Shown in pieces: positions 37,912 to 50,744 of a stretch of 64,000 nt of DNA; position 1 is the stretch's first letter; each line of letters starts with the position of its first letter. Where the stretch lies: the NCBI GenBank assembly GCA_013368445.1, contig JAACJO010000001.1, positions 2,108,001 through 2,172,000 on the forward strand. The letters are read 5' to 3'. The DNA comes from Leucocoprinus leucothites. Taxonomy: Eukaryota; Basidiomycota; Agaricomycetes; Agaricales; Agaricaceae. Both the position numbers and the translations under genes were made by a program. Below the pieces are notes generated by a model. That model saw only the letters and a list, made by a program, of their open reading frames with translations. It was not told the origin of the DNA and ran no database searches.

Positions 37912-38439
37912 TTGGCGGTGGGCAATGTATTGGTCTTGGACGTAGGAAACGAGGTAGAAGCGAATGAACAATTCGCTGGTGAAACAGAAGAGGCAAAGCT
38001 AAGGAAATGTTTTCGTTCTACCATGTGTGATTTAAATCTTTGGATTTCGGATGAGTCATAGGACGCAATTGCGTGGGATGCCGGGACTGCATGCAATTCA
38101 AGATGCTGACGCTGAAGTTGCCTGACCGCGTGGAGAGCTGTTTTCCCATACTCGACCAGATACTAGTAGATGAAGTTTATCACTTTCAATGCTCGTCTAC
38201 AAGGGTAATGCCAGTCCATAGCGATCAGGTTATCAGTCTATCCAACTCATGTCGCCATACGATCATTGTCCAAGGATTAGCAACCCGGCCTGAAATTGAC
38301 TGAGTATGACTTCGTAAAGTACAATATGCAACATGGGACATGGAAAGATAAACACAAATACAGCAAATACAAAGCGAGAACAGGGCGAGAACCAGGGCGA
38401 GCAGAAATCTTAGATTTATCGGCAGTGCCGACATCTAGT
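37912..38439. other. intergenic, no gene seen
   Basis: About 530 bp holding the promoter side of the PLP enzyme gene and the 3' flank of the large regulator. No supported ORF. Confidence 0.5.
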
Positions 38440-41400
38440 TCAACGATACATAACTTGAGAAGAGTTTGGTTGGCTCATCGACATCACGTTCGAAATCCCC
38501 GAAGGATCGGCCTGACTCCGCGCTGCGTAATTTGAGTCCATGATACCTGACTCGCGCATGAACGAGATCCACTGCTCGTCCATTCCTGACTCCCCAGAGA
38601 CCATCATTCCCATATCCATCAATTGAGTGCCTTCCGGAGAGTCGGTTTTCATCGCCTCCAGTCCCAGAGTATTGACAGCCTCGGATTGCTGTTGACCCGG
38701 GGATCTAGCTTCCGATATCGGAGCATAGACAAAATCAGGAGTTGTCTGTTGGTAAGAATATGGGGCGGAGAAGGTGGCCCGCATTGCTGAATTTGGTGGC
38801 TGTTGCCAGTTCGACCAAGTATTGGTGTATGTACTAGAAAGGTCCTCTGGCATGGATGCGACTTGGGCGGAATATGCAGTGTCCGTTATGTGTATCTTGG
38901 GTAATTCACGTATCAGAGATAAGCGCTAAAGGTAAAACTAATGACTCACTCACCGGCGGTGATGTGGGATTAGAAGATGTTGGGGGGAGCGTGGAGAGGT
39001 ATTCTACCAGCGACGGATGTACCTCGGGTAAATTTCCGTCCGCTGGAGTAGATGAACTGCGTAAACTTTCGGGTTCCGTAACCGGACTTGATACCGTCGA
39101 GCCGGAGCTATTTGAAGCAGACGACGCCATTGTTTGTCTCTTTTTCTTGTTAGCAGACAAGAGACGAGTCACTAATATGCGTGTTTGACCTCCAAATAGA
39201 GCTAGCTCGTCATCTCCGTGCTCATGGCGATTTAATGGGATTGTACTTTGTGAAGGGAGGTTGCCACTCCGAAATTGTGAGTATACCTGGAAGGCTTTCT
39301 GCCTCAGTTTTTGCAAGATAGTCTGTCGCATTCGTCAATAAAATCACGTGAAGGTTTCTTGGATACTAACCGATCCACTGCGAACTCGTCGTGAATATGT
39401 TGCGCCTTTTTCAAAAAGATCGCAGGCTAGTCCAAGCTCAATAAATGCAGTCGGTGCCATGTTCGACGACGGAGAGCGTGTAATGATTGAACCAACAATA
39501 ATCTGGCAAGCAATTCAGCGTGAAGGATCCAACGTTGCGTGATGGAACATACTGCTGCTGAGAAAACTATATCTTACAATCAACGAAAGGGGTCTTACAG
39601 GTGAGGCTGATCACTCACGATGGGTCCAAATTCCCCACCACCTACAGCAAAGTTCAGGGAAGCGGTCGAAATGATTCAAAGATATTTTGATAACCCCAGA
39701 AGCGCATCGGTATGCAGCCAGGAAGGAGGGCGCATAAGGGCTCCTCAACGGATTCACTGGGTGGTCCAGCATGGCTTGAGCAAACCAGCTCCTATGAATA
39801 TATAACAATGCTTGGGGTCCAATTCAACCATCAGGTCAAGTCATTCAGGGTTCGTACTCACTGATAGCACGGAACTGCCCCAGGATACAGCCGCGCATAT
39901 ATAATGAAGGTGTGAAATGTTCTTCCTCGGGACTCATAAATACGTTCAGATGCGGGGGCAGTTTCTTTTCGCGAACCTTACGGTCCAGTTCGAGAATAGT
40001 CCTGTATTGTGGTGCCTCTGCAGTCAGAGATTGTTCAATTACAGTCGAAAAAATCTCCTTGACGAATTCATATTTCCAACGATAATCTGGGAGTAAATAA
40101 TGGATTAGTATTTGTAGATGAAGCGAAAGAATGAGCATACACCCGATAAGAGTATTCCCGTTCTCGTCTAATGTAGCTTCTTCATCCTCAGGTAACTCGC
40201 AATCAGCATAAGAAAGCCGAATGCTAGGAGGTCGCCCCAATGCCAGAGACTGGAGAAAATTAATGTTGAAAGATGGTAGACGTGATCTGGACATACGTAA
40301 AATAATTCCATAGACGTCATTTCCCAAAACAAGGACCGTCTTCTCTGGACCACTTTCGGGTCCATATTCCATCTCGCACTGTCCCGATCTGATGAGTCGC
40401 TCAAGATCAATCAATCAAGTTGGGAGTTACAATCCAGCTATACATACGTAGTCCAAGCTGGTTCAATGACGATTGTTAAGTCATAGAATATGAGCAAAAA
40501 TGTCGACGTACACTTTGTGCTACTTTAGCCCCAAGAGAAGTGATAGCCCACTGTTGTCAAAATGATTATCGGGTTTCCCATGGCGAAAGAAATGTATCCT
40601 CACAGCACTATCCATGGTATATCGTTTGCCCGCCATCCCGTGGTAAGAAGCCATTAGAATTATAGTTTGAACAGTCGCAACCTCAGGCGAATCGAATATT
40701 GAGCGCAAGGAAAGACAGGCCCGGCTCAAGTGGTAATACTTCTCAGCATCTTTGCTGTCTGAAACAAGGGTGAGAAGTCGCTTGCTAAAAGATGAAGCAC
40801 ACATACATGGTGGTAGCGTTAGATCAACAAGTGTGCCCAGGGCGAAGATGAGATACAGCACAGCAAGTTTATGAGGGGAGACACTAGATAGCCCTGTGGC
40901 CTCTCCGGTTTGTTTTGCTTTAAATGTTCGGTATGTCGGGGCCAAGATATCGTTAATGATCTCGTCCCGCTTGATGGGGGTGAAGGTCCATGCTGCCTGT
41001 TCAAGGTATGTTTCGCATAATGCCCAAGCTCGCGGCCGCTCTGGGAGATACGAATAAAGAACATCAAGAGCCGCATCCGGATTGATATCGGCACCGAACG
41101 GGAAGGAAGTTGAAAGCTGAATTATCTCTGGTGATACTTCGGGTTGAGAATTGGTTGCATCTTCCTCCTCTGGAGCGTCATATTCGGCCCCAACCTACAA
41201 GTGGATAAGCCAGACGAAGGAACAGGGGAAAAGATCAACCTACTAGAAATAGTGCCTGCGCGATCATTAGCAAACAGAAGCTAGGGATAGTGTCAATACT
41301 CACTTCGGATCCAGCGGACGGACCAAAATACTTGCCCTCATTTCCATGATCGCCGATGGTCATCGTGCCAATCGCATCAATGGACTCGATTACACGCTTC

Positions 41401-42027
41401 GAGGTGTTACTGTCTCTTTCCGGAATCTGACCTTTTTCAGGACCAAACTTGATTGCAAGAAAATCATCTCGAAGTAATGGGTGAGGCTCATTTGAAACGC
41501 CGGACTGAAATATAGCCAGAGCGTCTTCCAATTGTCGTATTCGTTGACCCATTTCAGCGATTTTGGCATGCAGCTGCGCAGTGTCAGCGAGCACAAATCT
41601 TACATCGTCTTATCAGCCTTGTTCAACGAGTAAAACTATCAAAGCACACCTGGTCCCCTGTCCCGTTGACAAGCTACCGTTTGGGCAGATAGAAGGACAC
41701 CCTCTTCGAACTGGACCATGATGTCATTTTCCCTTCCCCCTTACAATCAGCAGATATACGCACCGCAAGAACTACAGGGCAGTTTCTTGTCGCATTTTAG
41801 CTTGAGCCTGGATTAAACAAGTTTAGCGCGGGTTCAAGAGCTGGGAATGACCAGCTACCGTCTGCACTCAGCACAAGAAATCTACGGGCACAATATGAGT
41901 CATAAATCAAAGGGCAGAAAAAAGCATATACTTCTCCTCGGGCTCGACGAAGGTCAATTTCATCTCCTTCTGTGAGCTTTCGCGATGTCCGCCGAGATTG
42001 TGAGGGCTGAGAAGAGTCGACGGGCAT
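38440..42027 (-). CDS. Zn2Cys6 transcription factor with fungal_trans domain
   Basis: Nuclear transcriptional regulator. MPVDSSQPSQSRRTSRKLTE precedes a zinc cluster spread over four exons: CAECRRLKLKC, DKKLPC, SSC, VRRGCPSIC, all six ligands present. A short coiled coil follows (LADTAQLHAKIAEMGQRIRQ LEDAL). The middle homology region holds LAVLYLIFALGTLVDLTLPP, KYYHLSRACLSLRSIFDSPE, VATVQTIILMASYHGMAGKR, LGLHRDSARWNMDPKVVQRR, RSLFWEMTSMELFY and SLALGRPPSIRLSYADCELP, the fungal_trans pattern. The C-terminal third is Ser/Thr/Gln-rich (e.g. PYSYQQTTPDFVYAPISEAR), probably an activation region, ending SSQVMYR. There are about 15 introns. The downstream PLP gene on the same strand is not necessarily its target; no pathway can be assigned. 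Confidence 0.88.
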
Positions 42028-42624
42028 TACCCAGATGTTGCCTGGAGATTAGGCGCTGCCGCTGACGATGTTAGACTAAGAGGGCCCTGGTCTAGGTTGA
42101 TTGTTGAACAAAATAAGAGGTGAGAAATGAGATCACCTTGATTGTCGGAGAGGATGAAACGAGAGGACGGCAAGAATAGTGAAGGTTTATTGCGTGCCAG
42201 CTGCTACTAGCATAGCCGGTCTTCGGAGTCCCAAAGGTCAATGCAGTCACGGGGCTCCCTTCAATCTCAGATCTATCCATGTCAGTCGCCGGCTGAAGTC
42301 CGCGCATTGCGCAACCACATATTCGTGTCTGAGAAAGAGCACAAGTATACCCTGCCCTTGCATATTAGATGCCGACAACACTAGAATGTTGCGATAGATA
42401 ACAGATATAGCGATTAATGACTATTCCACTGTGGGCAGATCTGCCTAAGTATGACACTTGTGATCTTTTTTTTTATCGCGTGGCGACCCGCACGATCGAC
42501 AAAGTAGCCAAAATATTGTACCAAGTGTAAATTCATCTCTAAAGCCTAACCAACAAATTCAACTTGTCTCACTCTCCTCCTTCCCTTCCTACAGGTCGCT
42601 TTCCGCTATCGTCTCTCGTTCGAA
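42028..42624. other. intergenic divergent promoter region
   Basis: About 600 bp between the divergent regulator and expansin-like genes. It has a T run near 42468-42475 and a CT-rich leader before 42625. No gene seen. Confidence 0.5.
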
Positions 42625-43505
42625 ATGCACGCTATATATTTTCTTTCTGGCGCCTTTTTAGTCGTCTCATTCCGGCTTGCTGGGGTGGCGGGAAAACCCA
42701 CCCCCGCCCATGTCGACGGAATGCAAACATACACCCGGTCTCACACCCTCGCCGAGAACTATACCTTTGATCCCCGAGATGGCTGGGAATCCGTGAATGT
42801 GACCAGCCTCCAGTACGAGTATCGACGCAATCTCGCCAATAACTCGCGGCAAGCTTCACAAAAACATCGCATAGGTGTCGCTGGTGTTATACAAGGGGCT
42901 CTAGAGGATGTCTGGAATGGCTTGAGAGGCATTGGCAAGCCTCAGGACGTCACGATTACTTGGTGAGCCCTGCAGCCTGAGCGTTCAGTACTTTATTCAC
43001 CAAACTGTTGAAGGTACACGGGACACGATCTCCTGGGCCCCAGCTGCTGGTCGAAAGGTGAATGGGCGCCAACGGTGAGTGTCATCATAGATGTGATCGA
43101 GCAGCGAAAGAATTGATTAAACCCGTATAGGATGAATCATTCGCTTGCGCCTTGACACTGAAAGGCTGGGTCGATCGACCTAAATGCTTTGAATTTCTCG
43201 AATGTGCGTAGCATCTTTAGTCATTTGATTTTTCTTATCCTCGACAGTGTGCAAAAGCAGGCAAAAATGTATCTTTGTTCGGGTAGTCGATACATGCGCT
43301 GGTTGTGCACAGGGCTCGAAACACGTCGACCTGACAAAAGCTGCCTTCAAGGAGCTTGATGCCCTGGATGTGGGTATTACTACGGTAGAAATGAGGCGAG
43401 CAACTGTCCCGAAGAAGTGGTGAGTGATTTGTTATTTTTACGTCCTGCGTCCTACGGATTATAATCATGACTAGGTTTATCGATTTGTGGGGGCCCAAAC
43501 ATTAA
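42625..43505 (+). CDS. secreted expansin-like (double-psi beta-barrel) protein
   Basis: Secreted protein of about 224 residues. The N-terminus MHAIYFLSGAFLVVSFRLAG is a typical signal peptide with a likely cleavage after VAG. An intermediate region with N-glycosylation sequons (NYT, NVT, NNS) follows. The C-terminal barrel is ITWYTGHDLLGPSCWSKGEW, ESFACALTLKGW, CFEFLELCKSRQKCIFVRVV and DTCAGCAQGSKHVDLTKAAF, ending PKKWFIDLWGPKH. The DTCAGC-x-H-x-DLT pattern with surrounding cysteines fits the RlpA-like/expansin N-terminal domain found in many fungal loosenin- and cerato-type proteins. The usual catalytic-like Asp is in DTCAGC. No carbohydrate-binding module is present. Four introns. A role at cell walls is inference. 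Confidence 0.8.
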
Positions 43506-43592
43506 CAGGAACCCGACAACACCGTTCTTCCCACCTCCCGTAGCTTTATGTTGATTCAGTAGAATTGTCGATTTGTATATTGCACGTACAAA

Positions 43593-46500
43593 CTATGCTT
43601 TGAGAGTGACTCTCTTCCTTTTCTTGCCTTCTGCAATTCGGCTGCGAACCTTCTCTTCATCCCAATCCTCCTCCTCGTAAAATTGAGCCGTCCGCTCTGC
43701 CTCGTTTCGTCGCTTCATGTATTGCAGAGCAGCCAAGTTGTATCCTATCATTTCCTTCTGACGCTGCAGTGCCGTTCGTAGATGTTTTCGTAGTGGGATA
43801 AGCGTCGTTCGCATGATGCGGTTTGCTACAATCTGATGATGGTGAACCTTCAGAACGAAAAACATAATCCGAGAAACAAGCGGAATATTCCAGCCCTACA
43901 CCGGCGGTATCAGCACTAGTTCCAGGGTAGTTGGGAAGGGACATTTTACCTTTTGCGCCCAAATCGTCAGGTAGTACATTAACGAGACAACCCTGCCGAA
44001 TGGAAGGACCAACAGAGCATCATGTAAAGCCGCACTCTGCACCTTCTCAACGATGCGGAGAACATACGCCTCCGGTTCCAGGTCATAAGCGGCAAGGATA
44101 GGATTTCTGGCTGGTGGTTGTAATCTCATTGGGTCGTCTTCAGATAGTTTTGCCATAGCCTCTCCGTATTCCTGGAATGTCGCGCGTTCGGTATCTGCAA
44201 GCTCCAGCGCTTCCATAATGCGCTCTCCAGCCATCAGAGTTTCGGCAGTTTGTTTTGAAACGGTTGTGACTTCTGCTTGAGTAGTTGGAGGCGCAAATCC
44301 ATCCTCTGCTCCACTACCAATCGGTGCGTCCTCCCTGTTCATCGCATCTGCAATTCCAGTCTCATAAATCTCTTCGAGCTCACGCTCGCGTTCCTCTTCG
44401 AGGAAAAGCTGCCCAATAAAGTCAATCAAAATTCAATAGGTCCAGAAAGCGTACACCCACAGGCTCATCGAGTTTCTCGTAAACACGAATTGATTTGTCT
44501 TGTGATCCAGTGACAACAAAGCTGCCGTGGTTGCTGACAGCCAAGGCCCATATCTCACCATGATGGCCGTCGAGCTTTTGGATGCCTTCAAACTACAAAG
44601 GGATTACGTGTCAGTCAAACTAACGCGCGACCGGGTGCAGGTGATGTAATACCTTGTCACCGTCCCAGTATTTCAGCATCTTATCCTTTCCCACTGTCCA
44701 GAAATAGTGTGATCCCTTTTCAAAAGCCACTTGCATCACACTCTCTTCATGTGCGAATATTGACTTGTGGCAATCGCCAAAATCTAAGCCCCAGATCTTG
44801 ACGTTTTTGTCGGCAGAACAGGTGACAATGAGTTTGGAGTCGTGTGATATGTCCATGGCCAATACTGGAAGCTGGAAATGCTAGATAGGCAAAAAGCTAT
44901 CATCCAAACTTGAGTCAATGCGTACCTTGTGACCATAAAGGGACAGGAAAAATTTGAGCGTATCCCGATAGAAAACTTTGACGGTCGAGTCAAGCAACGC
45001 TACTGCGAGCAGCTTCCCGTTAGGACTGTACCGTACCGACAGGACTTCGTCTGTCATCTTGAGCGTCCTCATGTGAACAAGTGACATCAATTTGCCGCTT
45101 TGAGCCTGTAGTGGATACCTCTTAAGCTACTACCATCGGAAACAACTTGAGCATATATACTCACACTTTCGCCCCTCGCGTCCTTCTGCTCGAAATCCCA
45201 GAACTTGACGTCCTTGTCTGCACTGCCACTAATGATACCACCCTCATCGGGACATACTTGTATGGACCAAACGGTAGCCGTATGGGCCTGGATTGTATCA
45301 ATCAAAGTTGAAGAAGCGATGTCGTATATAAGGATTTCTCCGCTTTTCGTCCCAATTACAACCTGAGCGAAAACTGCGGTCAGGCGGAGAAGGATCGAGT
45401 CAAAGGCATTCGCATACGTGTTTGTCTCCCGGAAGAAAGGTGCTGCAGACTGGATACCCACAGTCCATGGTTCGGATACATGAAGTAGTTTTCATGTTCC
45501 ATATCTTGAGTGAGCCATTTGAAGCAGATGCGAGCATCTGGTCGTTCGAGCTGAGGCAAAGGGACCGGACGTCAGTTCTATGACCAGGAAGGTCAACACT
45601 AAAAGAGCGCGTTGCTTCAGGGGGAACATCTTTTGATTTTGTTGGTGGAGGTACATTATAAACCTCGATGGCATTTGTGTTCAGAGCAACAAAAATCTGG
45701 TCGTCGTTAGCTTAGGTAAATTAGGCTGGACACCTCCATTCACCTGGAACCCTGGCTTTACAACTTTGTCGTCTGAGCCATAATCGAAGGACCTGATTTT
45801 CCCGTTGGCACGCACGACGAGATGCGGTGTAAACATGTCAACCAAGGTAATCTCAGGCTCGTCTTCTTCAGTCTTCTCTTCTACAGCCTTTCCCTGTTTC
45901 TTCTTTTCTTGCGCCCGCTTCTTTCGTCGAGCCTGTTTTTTTCTGATTTCCTCCTCCGTCCGAATACGAAATATTTCTACTGATCGGTCATGGGATTGAA
46001 CAGAAACATAAGGCTGAGTGGGGTGGAAAGAAATCTGGGAGACGCGGTGTCGAGAAGCTAGTGGAAGGCCAGCAATTGGATGGATAAACTTTGCAACCTG
46101 AACGTGATGTTGTTAGAAGTCACTCGTACCGAGAGGTATAGTAGGCGCACTTCACCAGTCTCTGTCTCCTTCAAGCCTACTGCAAGAGTTTCCGAGTCAA
46201 TTCTCCAGGCCTTGACTTCTCCTTCGCCACTTCCCGTAAAAATCAAGTCCTGCTCGCGGTTTATATCAAGGGACCAGATTTCAGATCGATGAGCAACAAC
46301 TGTCTGGACACAATGTTGCGTAGAGAGGTCCCAAAGCTTGACAAATGTGTCTTTTCCGGATGTCAATAAATAGCCTGGACTAGCTGAAGTGGAAGTGGAG
46401 GGAAGATCCCGAGAGGACGGTAAAAAGCGAATATTTGTTATCTGGTCGCGATGGCCTCGTAATCTTCAACACATCAGTCTCCTTGAATTCAGAGGCAAAA

Positions 46501-47028
46501 GTTGTCAGATGTCGTACCGGTAAAGCCCAGTCTCCCCAACAATATCCCATATGATAAGGTCAGTATCCTGTGAGCCGGATGCGAGCCGGGTTCCCCGCTC
46601 ATCGAAGGCGAGAGAGGTAATGGCCTTTTTGTGTCCGTTAAAGGTCGTTATGACACTCTCAGATGTATAGTTCCATATTCGGACTGAGCCGTCGGCGTAT
46701 CCAACAGCAAAAACATTCGACTGGGGGGACCTTCGGATGCAGGTGACCTCTGCACGGTGCCCTGTTTCGTGCCACATAGCAAGCTAACAATTCTCAGACG
46801 ATTAAATTTATAACACAGATGATCTCTTACCATCTTACCCTTCTTGACGTCCCATACCAACACATCTTCTAAGGCAGGAACATAAGCTAGCTTTCCGTCG
46901 AAAATAGAGTTGGACGATGAGCTGCAGACTAATCCAAATGCCTTATCGATTGATTGAGAAACAATTTAACGATAATAGATTATCCTCTATACCTGAGTAG
47001 GGCCATGCTTGAGGTAACTTTGCACCAT
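43593..47028 (-). CDS. UTP12: U3 snoRNP WD40 protein Utp12 (Dip2/WDR3)
   Basis: UtpB subunit of the small-subunit processome for 18S rRNA maturation in the nucleolus. It begins [20 protein letters not shown], with [12 protein letters not shown]. Many WD repeats follow: [103 protein letters not shown] and [20 protein letters not shown]. The Utp12 C-terminal domain shows [40 protein letters not shown] and [20 protein letters not shown], with a basic tail [11 protein letters not shown]. The double beta-propeller plus this C-domain distinguishes Utp12 from other WD proteins. At least 15 introns. It ends 87 bp from the convergent expansin-like gene. Confidence 0.92.
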
Positions 47029-47552
47029 TGGGATGGAGTTAATTTTTCGAGTCTCAATCTGAATTTTCTTCCTCCTCTACAAGCCACGTGAGTCTGTAGT
47101 AGAGCCGGACCGGTATAGCCGCGGACTACATACCATACCGTACCCTACCCCCGATTTGCCGTCCTCCCCGATTTGCCGTTTTCCAGTTTCTCCCGTTCTT
47201 TTTCCGCGAAAATTGGACATTATGTAGTATTGTGTACTTAGAATGCAATCCAATTTGTTTCACACTGAGACTCGATAGAATGCGGGAGATAGAAAACCTC
47301 GAAATTGTCACGCTCTAAGGGACTTGCCGCATCGGAGACTCAAGTATTTGATGGTGAATCAAAGTGTCCCGAGCGTCTTTTTGATCTAATATAGTGTTAT
47401 GTCTCGGAATGACGTTCGGCAGTCATTGGTCATGGTGTGACTCTGATGTGACGAGGTAAAACGGGGGGGAAGGCAAATCGGGGGTAGGGTACTGTACCTT
47501 GGTCTAAATTAGTATTTATCGATCTCCGAGATTTCTCACTCTCCCTCAGGCC
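47029..47552. other. divergent promoter region, Utp12 / aminopeptidase
   Basis: About 520 bp with no gene. It contains two near-identical short tracts: taccctacccccgatttgcc near 47141-47161 on the plus strand and its reverse complement near 47472-47494 (ggcaaatcgggggtagggta). Together they form an inverted repeat of about 20 bp separated by about 310 bp. Confidence 0.6.
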
Positions 47553-49357
47553 ATGATGCTCTATCCAGCCGCTCCAGAAGCAGCGACTCGCCTCCTCAAG
47601 TTCGTCAATGTGTCGCCCACGCCATTCCATGCTGTTCACAATGCTGTAGTTCGACTTGAAAAAGCAGGCTTTCAGAAGGTGACTTCGCCGTAATAGCCTC
47701 TTGACAGGAAAATTCACCTTTATGTTCGACAACAAAAGCTCAAAGAAACCGAAGATTGGGACCATATCACCCCAGGAGGCAAATACTATTTCACTAGGTG
47801 CGGCTTCACCGGTTGCCTGGACACCTGGCTCTGACCCTGGTGTAGGAATCAAGCGGCTTTGGTGGCATTCACACTTCCGAACCAATGGAAGCATGGTGCC
47901 GGTATTAGTGTCGTTGCAACCCATGTCGACAGCCCAAACCTCAAAGTGAGTATCCCTGTTAATCTCATCGTTTCTCGACGTTAACACTCACCTGATCTCT
48001 AGGTCCGACCGGTTTCCAAGCGTTCGAAATTAGGATACATGCAAGTTGGGATTGAAACATACGGAGGTGGTATCTGGCACTCCTGGCTGGACCGCGACCT
48101 TTCGATTGCTGGTCGCGTAGTTGTCGCCGAGAAATCTGGTGCTTTCAAGTCCAAACTTGTAAAGATCGATCGCCCCCTCATGCGTATACCCACCTTGGCT
48201 ATTCACTGTAAGTATCAGAGCGTCTACATCTGGTCGTCAATAATCACCTTATATATGAAATAAGTGGACCGAAATGTTAATGAAAATTTCAAGTTCAACC
48301 AAGAGACCGAATTTGTGCCCATTCTAGGGATGATCGAATCGGAACTCAACTCCGCCAGTAAAAAGGATACAGAAGAGGGGGATTTGAAAACAAAGAGCGG
48401 GCAGCAAGCATCAAGCATCCAGGAAAACCATCATTCTGCTTTCCTATCCCTTCTCTCAGAAGAAATGGCTATTGCCCCTGAGGAGATCCACGATTTTGAG
48501 CTGTAAGATTTTCCTATTCACAAGAAACATTGATTTATCCACTGGTTGAAATCCCAGGTCACTTTATGATACCCAACCAGCTGTTCTCGGGGGCATTAAC
48601 AACGAGTTCATTTTCAGCCCGCGGATGGACAACTTGTTCTCTTCGTGAGTATTTCGTCCCCACATTAATGATATTGTGTTCACAGGCATTAGGTTTTGTG
48701 CTGTCGAAGCCATAGCAGAGCACTCAACTTCAAACCTTTTCCCTCAGGTTCAAGGAAATGTCAATGCCATTGCATTGTTCAATCACGAGGAAATTGGGAG
48801 TGTCTCCACCTCAGGTGCTATGGGCAGCCTTCTCCCTACTCTACTTAATCGCCTTTCTCCTACACCTCATACATATGCGCAATCAGTTGCGAAGTCTTTC
48901 CTGTTGTCCTGCGATATGTCTCATGCCGTCCATCCCAACTACTCGTCCAAGCATGAAGAAAACCATCGCCCGGTCATCAACGGCGGTATCATTATCAAGA
49001 CCAACGCCAAACAACGTTATGCCACAGACTCTATCTCATCCTTTATTTTGAAGAAGATGATTGACCGATACGGTGGTAGAATTCAAGAGTTCGAAGTCAG
49101 GAATGACATGTAAGTCCAGCTCTACATTGCCAACCAGTAATTTTCTTGCTTCATGCATCAACAGGCCCTGTGGTTCTACCGTTGGTCCACTACTTTCGCA
49201 GATTGGCATTCGAACCGTCGATGTCGGAGCCCCAATGCTTTCTATGCATTCCATCCGCGAGACCGCTGGCACTCATGACGTCCAGCCTACGATTGATCTT
49301 TTCAAATCATTGTTCGAAGGGTTCTCTGAACTGGACAAGAGCTTGACTGTTGATTAG
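47553..49357 (+). CDS. APE4: aspartyl aminopeptidase (M18, DNPEP/Ape4)
   Basis: Zinc aminopeptidase that removes N-terminal Asp/Glu, in cytosol or vacuole. [20 protein letters not shown] and [20 protein letters not shown] open the protein, followed by [16 protein letters not shown] [20 protein letters not shown]. Metal-site segments in order are [54 protein letters not shown] and [20 protein letters not shown]. Between them, [20 protein letters not shown] and [20 protein letters not shown] also match. The first metal motif has Val where GAHTDSP is usual, with the His and Asp kept. There are seven or eight introns; one creates the TRN join only after removing a 46-nt segment. The ATG at 47553 was chosen; 47556 is the next codon. 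Confidence 0.92.
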
Positions 49358-49490
49358 GTCATAAATGATTTGTGTAGCAGCAGAGGGAGTCGAGGAATCT
49401 CATGTATCATACCCTTAAAAATGCAAGGAATAATCACAGGTAAAAATATAAGAAAGCTCAAGATGCAAGACCCAAGAAATGTGCTAAACT

Positions 49491-50744
49491 CTAACGTTTA
49501 GATTTCTTCGTTGACCGGTCCTCGGACTTATCCACAAAGCTGGGACCTGATAACGCGTTTCGCTTCCTCGCCGTTCGTGTATAATGCGAGAGCACCCATT
49601 CGCGTTCTGCTTCCAGTTGTTCAATCGTTCCTTGGCGAATTTCATACGCTGTGAATAGCCATCAGAATCATGAAGATACAACTAGTCACTACCCACGTTT
49701 CATCTCGAATCGGGGGCCAACCTCCGCCAGCTGAACGTCTCTCGGAATCTTCACAAAAACATGATGACTACCAACAAATGTTTAAGTATGGGAGTCATCC
49801 AAGGGTGTGTGTCACTTACCGGAAAGAAATGAAGTCATTTTCATTTGAAAAAGTCATCACTCGCCTACTATCCTCCTTCGGCACCGGGAACAAGTACTTC
49901 AGGACATCTCTAACACGCTCTCCAAGTTTCGACGTGAAATTTTCGAAGATGAGGTGAGGGTATTGCTCAGAGACAGTAGAATTCTTGTAGGTGCCGATGT
50001 CATGCCGCAACTGTACGTTGCTTAGCGTGAAGTAGACCGTCGGTCCGTGGGGGAAGTGCGATACGATCATTGCGTCTAACGAGAATAATAATAATAATAA
50101 CATGAATCAAGCCGTCCTGCAGTGAGAGGAAGGAGTATCATACCCGGAACGCCTCGGTGTTCGTGCAATACTATAAGGTCGGTGACCTCATTCGCCCTAC
50201 ATGCTTCAGACAGCTCCTTGATAACATAGTTTCCGCGATTGATTCTGTGTGAATTCGGAAATACTAGCCGCATTTCCTATCAAAAGATTGGAGAGGGTAT
50301 GAGCCTTGCACAACCAGTCTGCTGCTGAAACTACCAACTTTTGCGAATTGCAGGAGCTTCGAGCTTGGATCTCTAGAAGTAGTGATGACAATCTTTGGAT
50401 CCTGAATGCCAGCCCGAGAATACTCGTTGTCGATGTGGGTCTTAGGTTCTAATCAATCTGTGGTTAGACCCAGTCAAACTGAAGTCTATCAAAGACACTC
50501 ACCAGACTGCGACTCGTCAAAAGCCAAATCCTTTCCTAATCCTTTCGCGCCTTTCCGTAGCTCCGTCGGCAAGGACTTCCCAGTGGCAAGTGCATCCTTG
50601 AGTTGCTGTTTCCGTTCCCAGGTTTGTCTCTCCTGCGCTTCAAGAGATTTCGCATAGACGTACTGCCGTCGTTCACGTATTTGCCTACGGATCTGATTAA
50701 TGTGTATAGTGTTGAGCCCATGAAGGTATAAGATACCGTACCAT
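49491..50744 (-). CDS. IMP4: U3 snoRNP protein Imp4 (Brix domain)
   Basis: Brix-domain component of the Mpp10-Imp3-Imp4 complex that guides U3 base pairing to pre-rRNA. The spliced start is [19 protein letters not shown], where the ATG (50742-50744) is the only codon of the first coding exon and a 49-nt intron (50693-50741) follows at once. Then come the N-terminal helix [20 protein letters not shown] and Brix blocks [94 protein letters not shown] and [17 protein letters not shown]. The tail [20 protein letters not shown] precedes a basic Ser/Lys end. Family length is normal, near 290 residues. Other introns include 50277-50338 with a GTTGGT donor. Confidence 0.92.
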
